Source: Salinisphaeraceae bacterium
GTDB taxonomy: Bacteria; Pseudomonadota; Gammaproteobacteria; Nevskiales; Salinisphaeraceae
Assembly: GCA_002683405.1 (NCBI GenBank)
Contig: NYTH01000034.1
Coordinates: 1-36,882 of the forward strand
Length of the DNA: 36,882 nt
Direction of reading: 5' to 3'
The translations under genes and the position numbers were made by a program. Positions 7,690-16,362 of this stretch are shown here, in pieces; the first letter of the stretch is position 1; each line of letters begins with the position of its first letter. Below the pieces are notes generated by a model that was not told the DNA's origin, made no database searches, and was given only the letters and a program-made list of their open reading frames with translations.

Positions 7690-8724
7690 ATGACGATAGA
7701 CAAAGCCCTCATGGAGCACGTGGTCAGCGGCCGCGATCTGGAGCCCCAGCGCATGTACGACGCCATGCGCGGCCTGATGACCGGCGCGGCCACCCCGGCC
7801 CAGATCGGCGGCTTTCTGGTGGCGCTGCGCATGAAAGGCGAAACCGTGGCCGAAATCACGGCCGCCGCGGAAGTCATGCGGGAACTGGCCACCCCGGTGC
7901 CGATCAATCCCGCCTACGCCGAGACGCTGGTCGACACCTGCGGGACGGGCGGCGACGCATCCGGCCTGTTCAACGTATCGACCGCCTGCGCCTTCGTGGT
8001 GGCTGCGGCGGGCGGCCGGGTGGCCAAGCACGGCAACCGATCGGTCTCCAGCAAGAGCGGCAGCGCCGACCTGCTGGAAGCGGCCGGCGTGCGCCTGGAC
8101 ACCAATCCCGAGCAGGTGGCCCGCTGCGTCGAGCAGCTCGGCGTGGGCTTCATGTTCGCGCCCGGCTATCACGGCGCCATGAAGCACGCCATCGGCCCGC
8201 GCAAGGAGCTGGGTATTCGTACCCTGTTCAACATCATCGGCCCCCTGACCAACCCGGCCAGCGCGCGCAACCAGGTGCTGGGCGTGTTCAACGGCCATCT
8301 CACGCAGCCGCTGGCCGAAGTGCTGGGGCGGCTGGGCAGCCGCCACGTACTGGTAGTCCATGGCGAGGACGGGCTGGACGAGCTGTCGATCAATGCCACG
8401 TCGCGCGTGGCCGAACTGCGGGACGGCCAAGTGCGCAGCTACAGCCTGGCGCCGGAAGACTTCGGCCTGCAGCGGGCGTCGCTTGATACGCTCCGCGTGG
8501 ACGACGCCCACGCCAGCCTGGCGCTGATCCGGCGCGCCTTTGAAGGCGAACCCGGGCCGGCGGCCGACATGATCAGCCTGAACGCCGGCGCCGCGCTGTA
8601 CGTGGCCGGCGTGGCCGACAGCATTGGCGCGGGCGTGCAGGCCGCAGCCCGGGTGCTGGCGAGCGGTGAAGCCGGCCATCGGCTGACGGCACTGGCCGAG
8701 CTGACCCAGGACATGAATTCATGA
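7690..8724 (+). CDS. trpD: Anthranilate phosphoribosyltransferase
   Basis: Transfers the phosphoribosyl group from PRPP to anthranilate, the second step of the tryptophan branch. The 344-residue product has the glycine-rich DTCGTGGDASG (82-92), the KHGNRSVSSKSGSADLLE segment (113-130) for PRPP and anthranilate, and a later NIIGPLTNPA block. It starts 9 bp after trpG and its stop overlaps the trpC start (ATGA), so trpG-trpD-trpC are one translational unit. Confidence 0.96.
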   Translation: MTIDKALMEHVVSGRDLEPQRMYDAMRGLMTGAATPAQIGGFLVALRMKGETVAEITAAAEVMRELATPVPINPAYAETLVDTCGTGGDASGLFNVSTACAFVVAAAGGRVAKHGNRSVSSKSGSADLLEAAGVRLDTNPEQVARCVEQLGVGFMFAPGYHGAMKHAIGPRKELGIRTLFNIIGPLTNPASARNQVLGVFNGHLTQPLAEVLGRLGSRHVLVVHGEDGLDELSINATSRVAELRDGQVRSYSLAPEDFGLQRASLDTLRVDDAHASLALIRRAFEGEPGPAADMISLNAGAALYVAGVADSIGAGVQAAARVLASGEAGHRLTALAELTQDMNS

Positions 8725-9512
8725 GCGACACCATCCTCGACCGCATTATCCGCAGCAAACGCGAAGAGGTGCAGCGTCTGCAGCAGCAGGGCATCCCCGC
8801 TCTGCGCGAAGCGGCCGAAAAGGCCCCGCCCACCCGCGACTTCAAGCAGGCGCTTGATGCCAGGGCTGATGCCGGCCGGATGGCGATCATTGCCGAAATC
8901 AAGCGGGCCTCGCCCAGCAAGGGACTGATCCGCGAAGATTTCGACCCCGCCGCACTGGCCCGCGCCTACGAACAGGGCGGCGCCGCCTGCCTGTCGGTCC
9001 TTACCGATGCCGAGTACTTCCAGGGTTGTGCCGAGTATCTGACAGCGGCGCGGCAGGCCTGCACACTGCCCGTGCTGCGCAAGGATTTCATGATCGATCC
9101 CGCCCAGATCTACGAGTCGCGCGCCCTGGGCGCCGACTGCATCCTGCTGATCGCGGCGGCGCTGGATCAGCCGGCCATGCGGGATCTGGCCGACCTGGCG
9201 CTGGCGCTGGGGCTAGACGTGCTGGTCGAGGTCCACGATGCCGACGAACTGACGCGCGCGCTGGCGCTGGACGGCCGCTGCATCCTGGGCATCAACAACC
9301 GCAACCTGAAAACCTTCGAGACTTCGCTGGACGTGACGCTGGCGCTGCGCGAGCACATTCCGGCCGACCGGTTCGTGGTCAGCGAGAGCGGTATTGCCTC
9401 CAGCGCCGACCTCGCCCGGCTGCGGCCGGCGAAGGTGTCGGCGTGCCTGGTCGGGGAATCACTCATGCGCCAGCCGGACGTGGCCGACGCCCTGCGGCGG
9501 CTGCTGGCCTGA
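8721..9512 (+). CDS. trpC: Indole-3-glycerol phosphate synthase
   Basis: Converts the rearranged product of TrpD and TrpF to indoleglycerol phosphate. At 263 residues it is the single-function form, without a fused TrpF. The motifs are IAEIKRASPSKGLI (57-70, with the expected Glu59 and Lys61), VLTDAEYFQG, LRKDFMIDPAQIYE and GINNRNLKTFE, closing with VSESGI. It is the last trp gene here; trpF, trpB and trpA are not in the window. A small GCCG/CGGC stem followed by CTTTTCC just after the stop might be a weak terminator. Confidence 0.96.
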   Translation: MSDTILDRIIRSKREEVQRLQQQGIPALREAAEKAPPTRDFKQALDARADAGRMAIIAEIKRASPSKGLIREDFDPAALARAYEQGGAACLSVLTDAEYFQGCAEYLTAARQACTLPVLRKDFMIDPAQIYESRALGADCILLIAAALDQPAMRDLADLALALGLDVLVEVHDADELTRALALDGRCILGINNRNLKTFETSLDVTLALREHIPADRFVVSESGIASSADLARLRPAKVSACLVGESLMRQPDVADALRRLLA

Positions 9513-9617
9513 AACCGGGCCGACGCGGCGCTTTTCCGGCGTGCGGAACTGCTTTAATCTGCGCACCCTTTTTCCGGTCGGGCAGCGACCCGGCGACTCG
9601 CGGGGATAATTCAAGTC

Positions 9618-10028
9618 ATGCGCGCGACCATCGATTGGCAGAACAACCTGCACTTCTCCGGCGCCGCCGACAGCGGCCACCGCATCGATATCGACGGCCC
9701 GCCGGCTCTGGGGGGCGAGAACAGGGGCCTGCGGCCGATGGAGCTGATCCTGCTCGGGGTGGGCGGCTGCAGCGCCATGGACGTCATGCATATCCTGAAA
9801 AAGGCACGCCAGGACATTACCGACTGCCGTATTGAAGTGGACGGCACGCGGGCCGATAGCGACCCCAAGGTCTTCACCGACATCCATCTGGAATTTATCG
9901 TGAGCGGCAATGACCTGTCGGACAAGCATGTGGCGCGCGCGGTGAAACTCTCGGCCGAAAAATACTGCTCGGCCTCGATCATGCTTGCGGCCAGCGTCAA
10001 TATCACGCACGGCTACCAGATTCGTTAA
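9618..10028 (+). CDS. OsmC-family protein (YhfA-like)
   Basis: A 136-residue OsmC/Ohr superfamily protein. The two redox cysteines appear as Cys51 in GVGGCSAMDV and Cys117 in KYCSAS, fitting thiol-dependent peroxide detoxification, although the YhfA branch is poorly characterised. In Pseudomonas an OsmC-like gene lies between vfr and speD downstream of trpC. Here the same order is seen without a crp/vfr gene. A possible promoter with TTTAAT near 9556 lies in the 105-bp gap after trpC, but the -35 is weak. The spacing to speD is 18 bp, so cotranscription is likely. Confidence 0.85.
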   Translation: MRATIDWQNNLHFSGAADSGHRIDIDGPPALGGENRGLRPMELILLGVGGCSAMDVMHILKKARQDITDCRIEVDGTRADSDPKVFTDIHLEFIVSGNDLSDKHVARAVKLSAEKYCSASIMLAASVNITHGYQIR

Positions 10029-10046
10029 TCAACAGGGATTGGCGCC

Positions 10047-10805
10047 ATGGAAAAAATGACTCTGCACGGCTTCAACAATCTGACGAAGTCCCTGTCGTTC
10101 AACATCTACGATATCTGCTACGCGCGAACCGCCGAGCAGAAGAAGGAATACGTCGCCTACATCGACGAGGCATTCAACGCCGATCGCCTCACGCAGATCC
10201 TCACCGACGTGGCGGAAATGATCGGCGCGACCGTGCTCAACGTGGCGCACCAGGATTACGACCCGGAAGGCGCCAGCGTGACCATGCTCATCGCCGAGGA
10301 TCAGGTGCCGGGCCATCCGGACGCCGTGGTGGGTCATCTCGACAAGAGCCACATCACCGTGCATACCTACCCCGAATTTCATCCCGACCACGGCATATCA
10401 ACCTTCCGGGCCGATATCGACGTCTCTACCTGCGGCGTCATCTCGCCGCTCAAGGCGCTGGATTTCCTCATCCGCAGCTTCGAATCCGACGTCGTCGCGC
10501 TGGATTACCGGGTGCGCGGCTTCACCCGCGACGTGGACGGCAGCAAGCACTTCATCGATCACAAGATCCACTCCATCCAGGATTACATCGCCGACGACAT
10601 CAAGGCGCGCTATCAGATGGTGGACGTGAATATTCAGGGCGAGCGCATCTTCCACACCAAGATGCGGCTCACCGAACTCACCATCAACGAATACCTGTTC
10701 GGCGACTCGCCCAACGATCTGGACGAGGAAGAACTGGCCGACGTGGAATCGCGCATCGAGCACGAAGTTCTCGACATATTCCATGGCCGCAACCTGCCGC
10801 GCTAA
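10047..10805 (+). CDS. speD: S-adenosylmethionine decarboxylase proenzyme
   Basis: Produces decarboxylated AdoMet, the aminopropyl donor for spermidine. The 252-residue protein is the long gammaproteobacterial type (E. coli 264). Self-cleavage is expected between Lys100 and Ser101 in [15 protein letters not shown], with Ser101 becoming the pyruvoyl group. The C-terminal half contains [16 protein letters not shown] and a Glu-rich tail. ATG 10047 is used here; an in-frame ATG at 10056 is an alternative. speE is not in the window, so spermidine synthase must be encoded elsewhere or another pathway used. Confidence 0.95.
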   Translation: MEKMTLHGFNNLTKSLSFNIYDICYARTAEQKKEYVAYIDEAFNADRLTQILTDVAEMIGATVLNVAHQDYDPEGASVTMLIAEDQVPGHPDAVVGHLDKSHITVHTYPEFHPDHGISTFRADIDVSTCGVISPLKALDFLIRSFESDVVALDYRVRGFTRDVDGSKHFIDHKIHSIQDYIADDIKARYQMVDVNIQGERIFHTKMRLTELTINEYLFGDSPNDLDEEELADVESRIEHEVLDIFHGRNLPR

Positions 10806-10840
10806 ACCGCCGATCCGGCGCAGCGCGGCCGCCTGACAGC

Positions 10841-11833
10841 ATGCCCATCCGTCCGGAACAGCTGACTCAGCAGCTCAAGCAGTCGCTGTCCTCCGTCTAT
10901 CTGGTTGCCGGCGACGAACCGCTGCTCGTGGCGGAAGCCGCCGGCGCCATCCGGGTCGCGGCGCGCGAACAGGGCTTTGACGAGCGAGTGGTGCTGCACC
11001 CGGATACCGCGGATCAGTGGGCCGAGGTGCCCGCGCAGGCCGGCAGCCTGTCGCTGTTTGCCAGCCGCCGGCTCATCGAGGTGTATATCCCCGATCGCGG
11101 CACGGGCAGCCCGGGCGCCGCCGCCATCGCCGATTTCATCACGCACGCGGCGCCGGACACCCTGCTGCTCCTGATTGCAGGTTCGCTCGACGCCCGGCAG
11201 CGCAAGGCAGCCTGGTTCAAGCGTTGCGACCAGGCCGGCACCGTCGTCTACGCCTGGCCGCTCAACCGCGAGCAGCTGCCCGACTGGCTTGGCGCCCGGG
11301 CCCGGCGCCATGGCGTGGACCTGGCGCCGGACGCCCTGGCGCTACTGTGCGAGCTCGGCGAGGGCAATCTGCTGGCCTGCGCGCAGGAGGTCGACCGTCT
11401 CAAGCTGCTGTTCGGCGACGCCCGCGTCAGTCTTGAGCAGGTGCGCGCCGCCGCGGCCGACAGCGCCCATTTCGACATGTTCGACCTGCCCGACAAGACC
11501 CTGACGGGCGATGGCGCGGCAGTCGTGCGCAGCCTCGAGCGGCTGCGTGAGGCCGGCACTGCGCCGGTGCCCATGCTGTGGAGCCTGGTCAACCAGATTC
11601 ATCAGCTGCTCGAATTCTGCCGCGACGGCGAGAACGCGCCCGGCTTGCGGCGGCTGCCGCCCCGCAAAAAACAACAGCTCGCGCGCGCCGGCCGCCGGGT
11701 ACGGCCGAGCGAGCTGATAGCGCTGCTGCCGGCCGCCGCGCATGCGGACCAGGTCAACAAGGGCGCTGCCCCCGGTCAGCCCTGGGAGGAACTGGTAACA
11801 TTGGCGCTGAATCTGACGCGCTGCTGTCAGTGA
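10841..11833 (+). CDS. holA: DNA polymerase III subunit delta
   Basis: The delta subunit of the clamp loader opens the beta sliding clamp. The 330-residue protein shows the family N-terminus with SSVYLVAGDEPLLVAEAAGAI, the segment LSLFASRRLIEVYIPD, and the C-terminal helical collar domain with PMLWSLVNQIHQLL and a basic KKQQLARAGRRVRPSEL stretch. In most Gammaproteobacteria holA follows leuS and lptE; here it follows speD with a 35-bp gap and no lptE. proA begins 57 bp downstream. Confidence 0.9.
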   Translation: MPIRPEQLTQQLKQSLSSVYLVAGDEPLLVAEAAGAIRVAAREQGFDERVVLHPDTADQWAEVPAQAGSLSLFASRRLIEVYIPDRGTGSPGAAAIADFITHAAPDTLLLLIAGSLDARQRKAAWFKRCDQAGTVVYAWPLNREQLPDWLGARARRHGVDLAPDALALLCELGEGNLLACAQEVDRLKLLFGDARVSLEQVRAAAADSAHFDMFDLPDKTLTGDGAAVVRSLERLREAGTAPVPMLWSLVNQIHQLLEFCRDGENAPGLRRLPPRKKQQLARAGRRVRPSELIALLPAAAHADQVNKGAAPGQPWEELVTLALNLTRCCQ

Positions 11834-11889
11834 CATTCGTACTGGCCGGCTGTCCCGCCGGTGAATCCGTTCTGGAGGTCTCGTTCTAA

Positions 11890-13176
11890 ATGAGCGCACG
11901 CATGAGCCGCGACAGCGGCCCCGCGAGCAAGATCGCTGTCTACATGCGCGGCGTGGGCCAGCAGGCCCGCCAGGCCGCGCGGCGCATGGCTGCGGCCGAA
12001 GCGGGTGACAAGAATGCCGCGCTGTTCGCGATCGCCGAGACCATCGAGCAGTCCCGCGACGCTCTGCTGGCTGCCAACGCGCGCGACCTGAAGGCGGGCG
12101 AAGGCAAGCTGGACGCGGCGCTCATGGACCGACTCGAGCTGACCCGCGAGCGCATCGACGCCATGGCCGAGGGCGCACGTCAGATCGCCGGCCTGCCGGA
12201 CCCGGTGGGCGCCATCACCGATCTGGATTACCGCGCCTCGGGCATTCAGGTGGGGCGCATGCGCGTGCCGCTTGGGGTTATCGGCATCATTTACGAGTCG
12301 CGCCCGAACGTCACTGTGGACGCGGCAGCGTTGTGCCTGAAGGCCGGCAACGCCGCCATCCTGCGCGGCGGCTCGGAAGCCCGCGAATCCAACCTGGCCA
12401 TCGGCGAGTGTGTGGAAAAGGCGCTCAGCGCCGTCGGCCTGCCGCGCGAGGCGGTGCAGGTGGTGGAAACCACCGACCGCGAGGCGGTGGGCGAAATGCT
12501 CACCATGGACCGCTACATCGACGTCATCGTCCCCCGTGGCGGCAAGGGCCTGATCGAGTTCGTGTCGGAAAACGCACGTATCCCGGTGATCAAGCACCTC
12601 GACGGCGTCTGCCACGTCTTTATTGACGCCGATGCCGACGAGGAAAAGGCCATCGCCATCGCTGTCAATGCCAAGACCCAGCGGCTGGGAACCTGCAACA
12701 CCATGGAAACGCTGCTGGTCGACAAGCGGGTGGCCGAGCGCATGCTCCCGCCCATTGCCGGCACGCTGCGGCAGGCGGGCATCGAGCTGCGCGGCTGCGA
12801 GAAGACGCGCCGGATCGTCGACTTCGCCGAGACTGCCAGCGACAGCGACTGGGCGGAAGAGTATCTGGGCCCCATCCTCGCCATCCGCGTGGTCGACGGG
12901 CTGGACGAGGCCATCGAGCACATCGAGACATTCGGCTCGCACCATACCGACAGTATCGTGACCGAGAACTTCAGCCGCGCGCGCCGCTTCATGCGGGAAG
13001 TCGACTCCTCTTCCGTCATGGTCAACGCCTCGACACGCTTTGCCGACGGCTTCGAGTACGGTCTCGGCGCGGAAATCGGCATCTCGACCGACAAGCTGCA
13101 TGCGCGCGGCCCGGTCGGACTCGAAGGCCTGACATCGGTCAAATACATCGTGCTGGGTGACGGCCATACACGCTGA
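11890..13176 (+). CDS. proA: Gamma-glutamyl phosphate reductase
   Basis: Reduces gamma-glutamyl phosphate to glutamate semialdehyde with NADPH in proline synthesis. The 428-residue protein has an aldehyde dehydrogenase fold. Visible motifs are [18 protein letters not shown] near residue 120, the [10 protein letters not shown] segment, and the catalytic Cys269 in the TCNTMETLL motif. ATG 11890 has GGAGG about 11 nt upstream; a second ATG at 11902 is possible. It is followed by nadD after 23 bp. proB, its pathway partner, is not nearby. Confidence 0.95.
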   Translation: MSARMSRDSGPASKIAVYMRGVGQQARQAARRMAAAEAGDKNAALFAIAETIEQSRDALLAANARDLKAGEGKLDAALMDRLELTRERIDAMAEGARQIAGLPDPVGAITDLDYRASGIQVGRMRVPLGVIGIIYESRPNVTVDAAALCLKAGNAAILRGGSEARESNLAIGECVEKALSAVGLPREAVQVVETTDREAVGEMLTMDRYIDVIVPRGGKGLIEFVSENARIPVIKHLDGVCHVFIDADADEEKAIAIAVNAKTQRLGTCNTMETLLVDKRVAERMLPPIAGTLRQAGIELRGCEKTRRIVDFAETASDSDWAEEYLGPILAIRVVDGLDEAIEHIETFGSHHTDSIVTENFSRARRFMREVDSSSVMVNASTRFADGFEYGLGAEIGISTDKLHARGPVGLEGLTSVKYIVLGDGHTR

Positions 13177-13199
13177 TCATCCGGCAAGGACAGACCCTC

Positions 13200-13856
13200 G
13201 TGCCTGAGCGTCCCATCGGTATCCTCGGCGGTACCTTCGATCCCATCCACAACGGCCATCTGCGGCTTGCCATCGAGCTGCGGGACAGCCTGAAGCTGGG
13301 CGAAGTACGCCTGGTACCCAGCGCCCGGCCGCCGCATCGCGACCAGCCCAGCGCCACGCCCGGCCAGCGCGCCAAATGGGTGCGCGTGGCCATTGCCGAC
13401 CAGCCTGGCATCGTGCTGGACGACCGGGAGCTGCTGCGTAGCGGGCCGTCCTACACCGTCGATACGCTGGCGCACATGCGCGAAACGCTGCCCGATACGC
13501 CGCTGTGCCTGATCATGGGCGCAGACGTGTTTGCCGAGTTGCCCCAATGGCATCGTTGGGAAGCGCTGTTCGACTACGCTCACATCATTCTGGTCAATCG
13601 GCCCGGCGTGAGCCAGGACTATCCCCGCCGGGCGCGCGAAGTGCTGGAGCGCCGCCGCGGTGAGGCGCAGGCCCTGCACGACAGCCTGCACGGGGCGATT
13701 CATCCCTGCGCGCCCCCGCCGCTGGAAATTTCGGGCACGCGGATTCGCGAACTCATTGCCGCCGGAGCCAGTCCTCGCTTCCTGCTGCCCGACCCCGTCC
13801 TCCGGGACATCATGGATGCCGGCATTTATCGACCGGCCGGACAGACCCCCGCATGA
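13200..13856 (+). CDS. nadD: Nicotinate-nucleotide adenylyltransferase
   Basis: Adenylates nicotinate mononucleotide in NAD synthesis. The 218-residue protein has the nucleotidyltransferase signature GGTFDPIHNGHL (10-21), the RSGPSYTVDTL motif of NadD and the late ISGTRIRELI block. GTG 13200 is preceded by AAGGA with 9-nt spacing. Its stop overlaps the rsfS start (ATGA). The order proA-nadD-rsfS-rlmH matches Pseudomonas and other Gammaproteobacteria. Confidence 0.94.
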   Translation: MPERPIGILGGTFDPIHNGHLRLAIELRDSLKLGEVRLVPSARPPHRDQPSATPGQRAKWVRVAIADQPGIVLDDRELLRSGPSYTVDTLAHMRETLPDTPLCLIMGADVFAELPQWHRWEALFDYAHIILVNRPGVSQDYPRRAREVLERRRGEAQALHDSLHGAIHPCAPPPLEISGTRIRELIAAGASPRFLLPDPVLRDIMDAGIYRPAGQTPA

Positions 13857-14212
13857 CCCAAGCCAACGCCAACGATCGTCGCCTGACGCTCGCACTTGAT
13901 GCCCTGGAAACCCTCAAGGGCGAAGACGTGAAAACGCTGGACGTGACCGAGCTGACCACCATTACCGACTATATGGTGATCTGCACCGGCCGCTCGGGAA
14001 GACACGTCATTCGGCTGGGCGAGGAGCTGATCAAGTCGGCCAAAGAGGCCGGGCTGCAGCCCGGTGTAGAGGGCCTGAAGGGGGGCGAATGGGCGCTGAT
14101 CGATCTGGGCGGCGTGGTGGTGCACATCATGCAGCCTGTCACCCGGGCCCATTATCAGCTCGAAAAGCTCTGGGACATCAGCGCGCAGCCGGAGCAGATT
14201 CAGGCCGACTAG
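13853..14212 (+). CDS. rsfS: Ribosomal silencing factor RsfS
   Basis: Binds ribosomal protein uL14 and blocks subunit joining when nutrients are scarce. The 119-residue protein has the family motifs TLDVTELTTITDYMVICTGRS, KEAGLQP, GEWALIDLGGVVVHIM and RAHYQLEKLW. Its start overlaps the end of nadD by 4 bp and rlmH follows after 24 bp, the usual arrangement. Confidence 0.94.
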   Translation: MTQANANDRRLTLALDALETLKGEDVKTLDVTELTTITDYMVICTGRSGRHVIRLGEELIKSAKEAGLQPGVEGLKGGEWALIDLGGVVVHIMQPVTRAHYQLEKLWDISAQPEQIQAD

Positions 14213-14236
14213 GCCCAACGTACCGGCATCCTCGGC

Positions 14237-14707
14237 ATGCGAATCCGGATAATTGCGGTCGGCAAGCGCCTGCCCCGCTGGATCAACGAGGGCTTTGACA
14301 CCTACGCCCGCCGCATGCCGCCTGCCTGCCGGGTGGAGCTGCAGGAGATCACACCGGGCAATCGCCCGCGCAACGCTCCGCCCGAAATCGCCATGCGCGA
14401 GGAGGCCGAACGTATCCTGGCCGCCGTGGGCAGCCAGGACGACGTGGTGGCTCTTGAGGTCACCGGCAAGCCCTGGTCCACCGAGCAGCTGGCCGATCAC
14501 CTGCACGGCTGGCTGGCCGACGGGCAGGACCGGAGCCTGCTGATTGGCGGCGCCGATGGCCTGCACGCCGACTGCCTGGCGCGCGCCCGGCTACGCTGGT
14601 CGCTCTCGCCGCTGACGCTGCCGCACGGCCTGGTCCGGGTGGTGCTGGGCGAGCAGCTCTACCGCGCACACAGCATTCTCCAGGGCCATCCCTACCACCG
14701 CGGCTGA
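14237..14707 (+). CDS. rlmH: 23S rRNA pseudouridine1915 N3-methyltransferase
   Basis: A SPOUT-family methyltransferase acting on helix 69 of 23S rRNA in assembled ribosomes. At 156 residues it has normal length. The SAM-binding knot is visible as LLIGGADGL and the C-terminal signature as LVRVVLGEQLYRAHSILQG-HPYHR. In many relatives maf follows; here a 147-bp gap and rng follow. Confidence 0.95.
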   Translation: MRIRIIAVGKRLPRWINEGFDTYARRMPPACRVELQEITPGNRPRNAPPEIAMREEAERILAAVGSQDDVVALEVTGKPWSTEQLADHLHGWLADGQDRSLLIGGADGLHADCLARARLRWSLSPLTLPHGLVRVVLGEQLYRAHSILQGHPYHRG

Positions 14708-14754
14708 GTACGCGGCGCCCGACCGACCTGCCCTTGCAGTCGGAAAATGTCTGC

Positions 14755-14783
14755 TTGCACCGCCTGCACGGGGCGACCACAAT
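14755..14783 (+). promoter_or_regulatory. Candidate promoter for rng
   Basis: TTGCAC, a 17-bp spacer and CACAAT lie in the gap between rlmH and rng. The -35 matches consensus at three and the -10 at four positions. It would give a leader of about 65 nt before ATG 14855. Confidence 0.3.
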
Positions 14784-14854
14784 TCGCCGATGTGCGCGTC
14801 CCCCTTTCTCGTGGCCGACATTCGCGGCGGGCTCGCACCCGGGCCCGAGCCGAC

Positions 14855-16315
14855 ATGAGCGCCGAAATCCTGGTGAATGTTTCGCAAGGCGAAACGCGCA
14901 TCGCGCAGCTCGAAAACGGCGTGCTGCAGGAAGTCCACGTGCAGCGCGACTCGGCCGGCAGCCTGATCGGCAACCTCTATCTGGCGCGGGTGCAGCGGGT
15001 GCTGCCCGGCATGCAGGCCGCCTTCCTCGAGGCCGGCCTGCAGCGCACGGCCTTCCTGCACGCCAACGATATCGTGCGCGCCGACGAGCCGGACGCTCAG
15101 CGCCAGAAGGGTATACAGCACCGTCTGGCGGCCGGACAGACTCTGCTTGTCCAGGTCATCAAGGACCCCATGGGCAGCAAGGGCGCCCGGCTGACCACGG
15201 ATATTTCCATCCCTTCCCGCTACCTCGTGCTCATGCCCAACAACCACGGCGTGGCCCTGTCGGCGCGTATCGAGGATGCGGCCGAGCGGACCCGGCTGGA
15301 GGCATGCGTATCCGGCTTGCGGGCCGAGCTGGGGCTGACACCCGGCGTGATTGTTCGGACTGCGGCCGACGGCGCATCGCAGGCCGCGCTCGCGCGTGAT
15401 CTGGCCTATCTGCAGCGCCTGTGGGCCCGTATCGCGGAGCGGGCACGCCGCGCCGAACCCGGCAGCCTGGTGCATGGCGACCTGCCGCTGGTTACCCGCA
15501 TGCTGCGCGACGTGCTACCGCCAGACCTGGAACGCGTGCGCATCGACGATGAAGCCGCCTGCGCCCAGATGCAGGCCTTCGCGCGTGACTTCGTGCCGGA
15601 TCTGCTGCCCCGGCTGGAGCGCTACGAAGGGGAATCGCCCATATTTGATCTTTACGGGGTGGAGGACCAGATCGAAAAGGCCCTGACCCCCGAAGTGGCG
15701 CTGCGCTCGGGCGGCACGATCGTAATCCAGCAGACCGAGGCCATGATTACCGTGGACGTGAACACCGGGGGCTTTGTGGGCACGCACGATCCGGACGAAA
15801 CCATCCTGAAGACCAACATCGAAGCGGCCGGCGCGATCGCCCGTCAGCTGCGGCTGCGTAACCTGGGCGGCATTATCATCATCGATTTCATCGACATGCC
15901 CGATCCGGCGCATCGCGATCAGGTGCTCACGGCGCTGCAGACGGCGCTGGACCGCGATCCGGCCAAGAGCATGGTCTGCGGCATTTCGCAGCTCAGCCTG
16001 GTCGAGATGACGCGTAAACGCACGCGCGAAAGTATCGAACACCTGCTTTGCGAGACCTGCAGCAACTGTAGCGGCCGGGGCTACGTGAAGACCGCCGAGA
16101 CCGTCTGCCACGGCATTTTTCGGGAACTGCAGCGCTCGGCACGGCACGGCCACGCCGGAGAAATGCTGGTCCTTGCACATCCCGATATCATTGCGCTGAT
16201 GCTGGACGATCTGGCGGAGAGCGTAGCCACGCTGTCCGAGGCGCTGGGACACCCGGTACGCCTGCAGGCCGAATCGCTCTATCAGCAGGAACATTTCGAC
16301 GTTGTGCTGATGTAG
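14855..16315 (+). CDS. rng: Ribonuclease G
   Basis: Endoribonuclease that matures the 16S rRNA 5' end and degrades some mRNAs. The 486-residue length matches RNase G (E. coli 489) and excludes the long RNase E. The N-terminal S1-like domain has IYLARVQRVLPGMQAAFLE-type sequence (here NLYLARVQRVLPG). The catalytic metal-binding aspartates are Asp301 in TVDVNTGGF and Asp344 in IIDFIDM, and Cys399/Cys402/Cys405 lie in the zinc-link region. The frame is open upstream, but ATG 14855 gives the family N-terminus MSAEILVNVS. Confidence 0.95.
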   Translation: MSAEILVNVSQGETRIAQLENGVLQEVHVQRDSAGSLIGNLYLARVQRVLPGMQAAFLEAGLQRTAFLHANDIVRADEPDAQRQKGIQHRLAAGQTLLVQVIKDPMGSKGARLTTDISIPSRYLVLMPNNHGVALSARIEDAAERTRLEACVSGLRAELGLTPGVIVRTAADGASQAALARDLAYLQRLWARIAERARRAEPGSLVHGDLPLVTRMLRDVLPPDLERVRIDDEAACAQMQAFARDFVPDLLPRLERYEGESPIFDLYGVEDQIEKALTPEVALRSGGTIVIQQTEAMITVDVNTGGFVGTHDPDETILKTNIEAAGAIARQLRLRNLGGIIIIDFIDMPDPAHRDQVLTALQTALDRDPAKSMVCGISQLSLVEMTRKRTRESIEHLLCETCSNCSGRGYVKTAETVCHGIFRELQRSARHGHAGEMLVLAHPDIIALMLDDLAESVATLSEALGHPVRLQAESLYQQEHFDVVLM

Positions 16316-16362
16316 CGGCCGCAGGTCGCCGCGTCGGCCCGGCCCCATCCATTCAAGATTGC

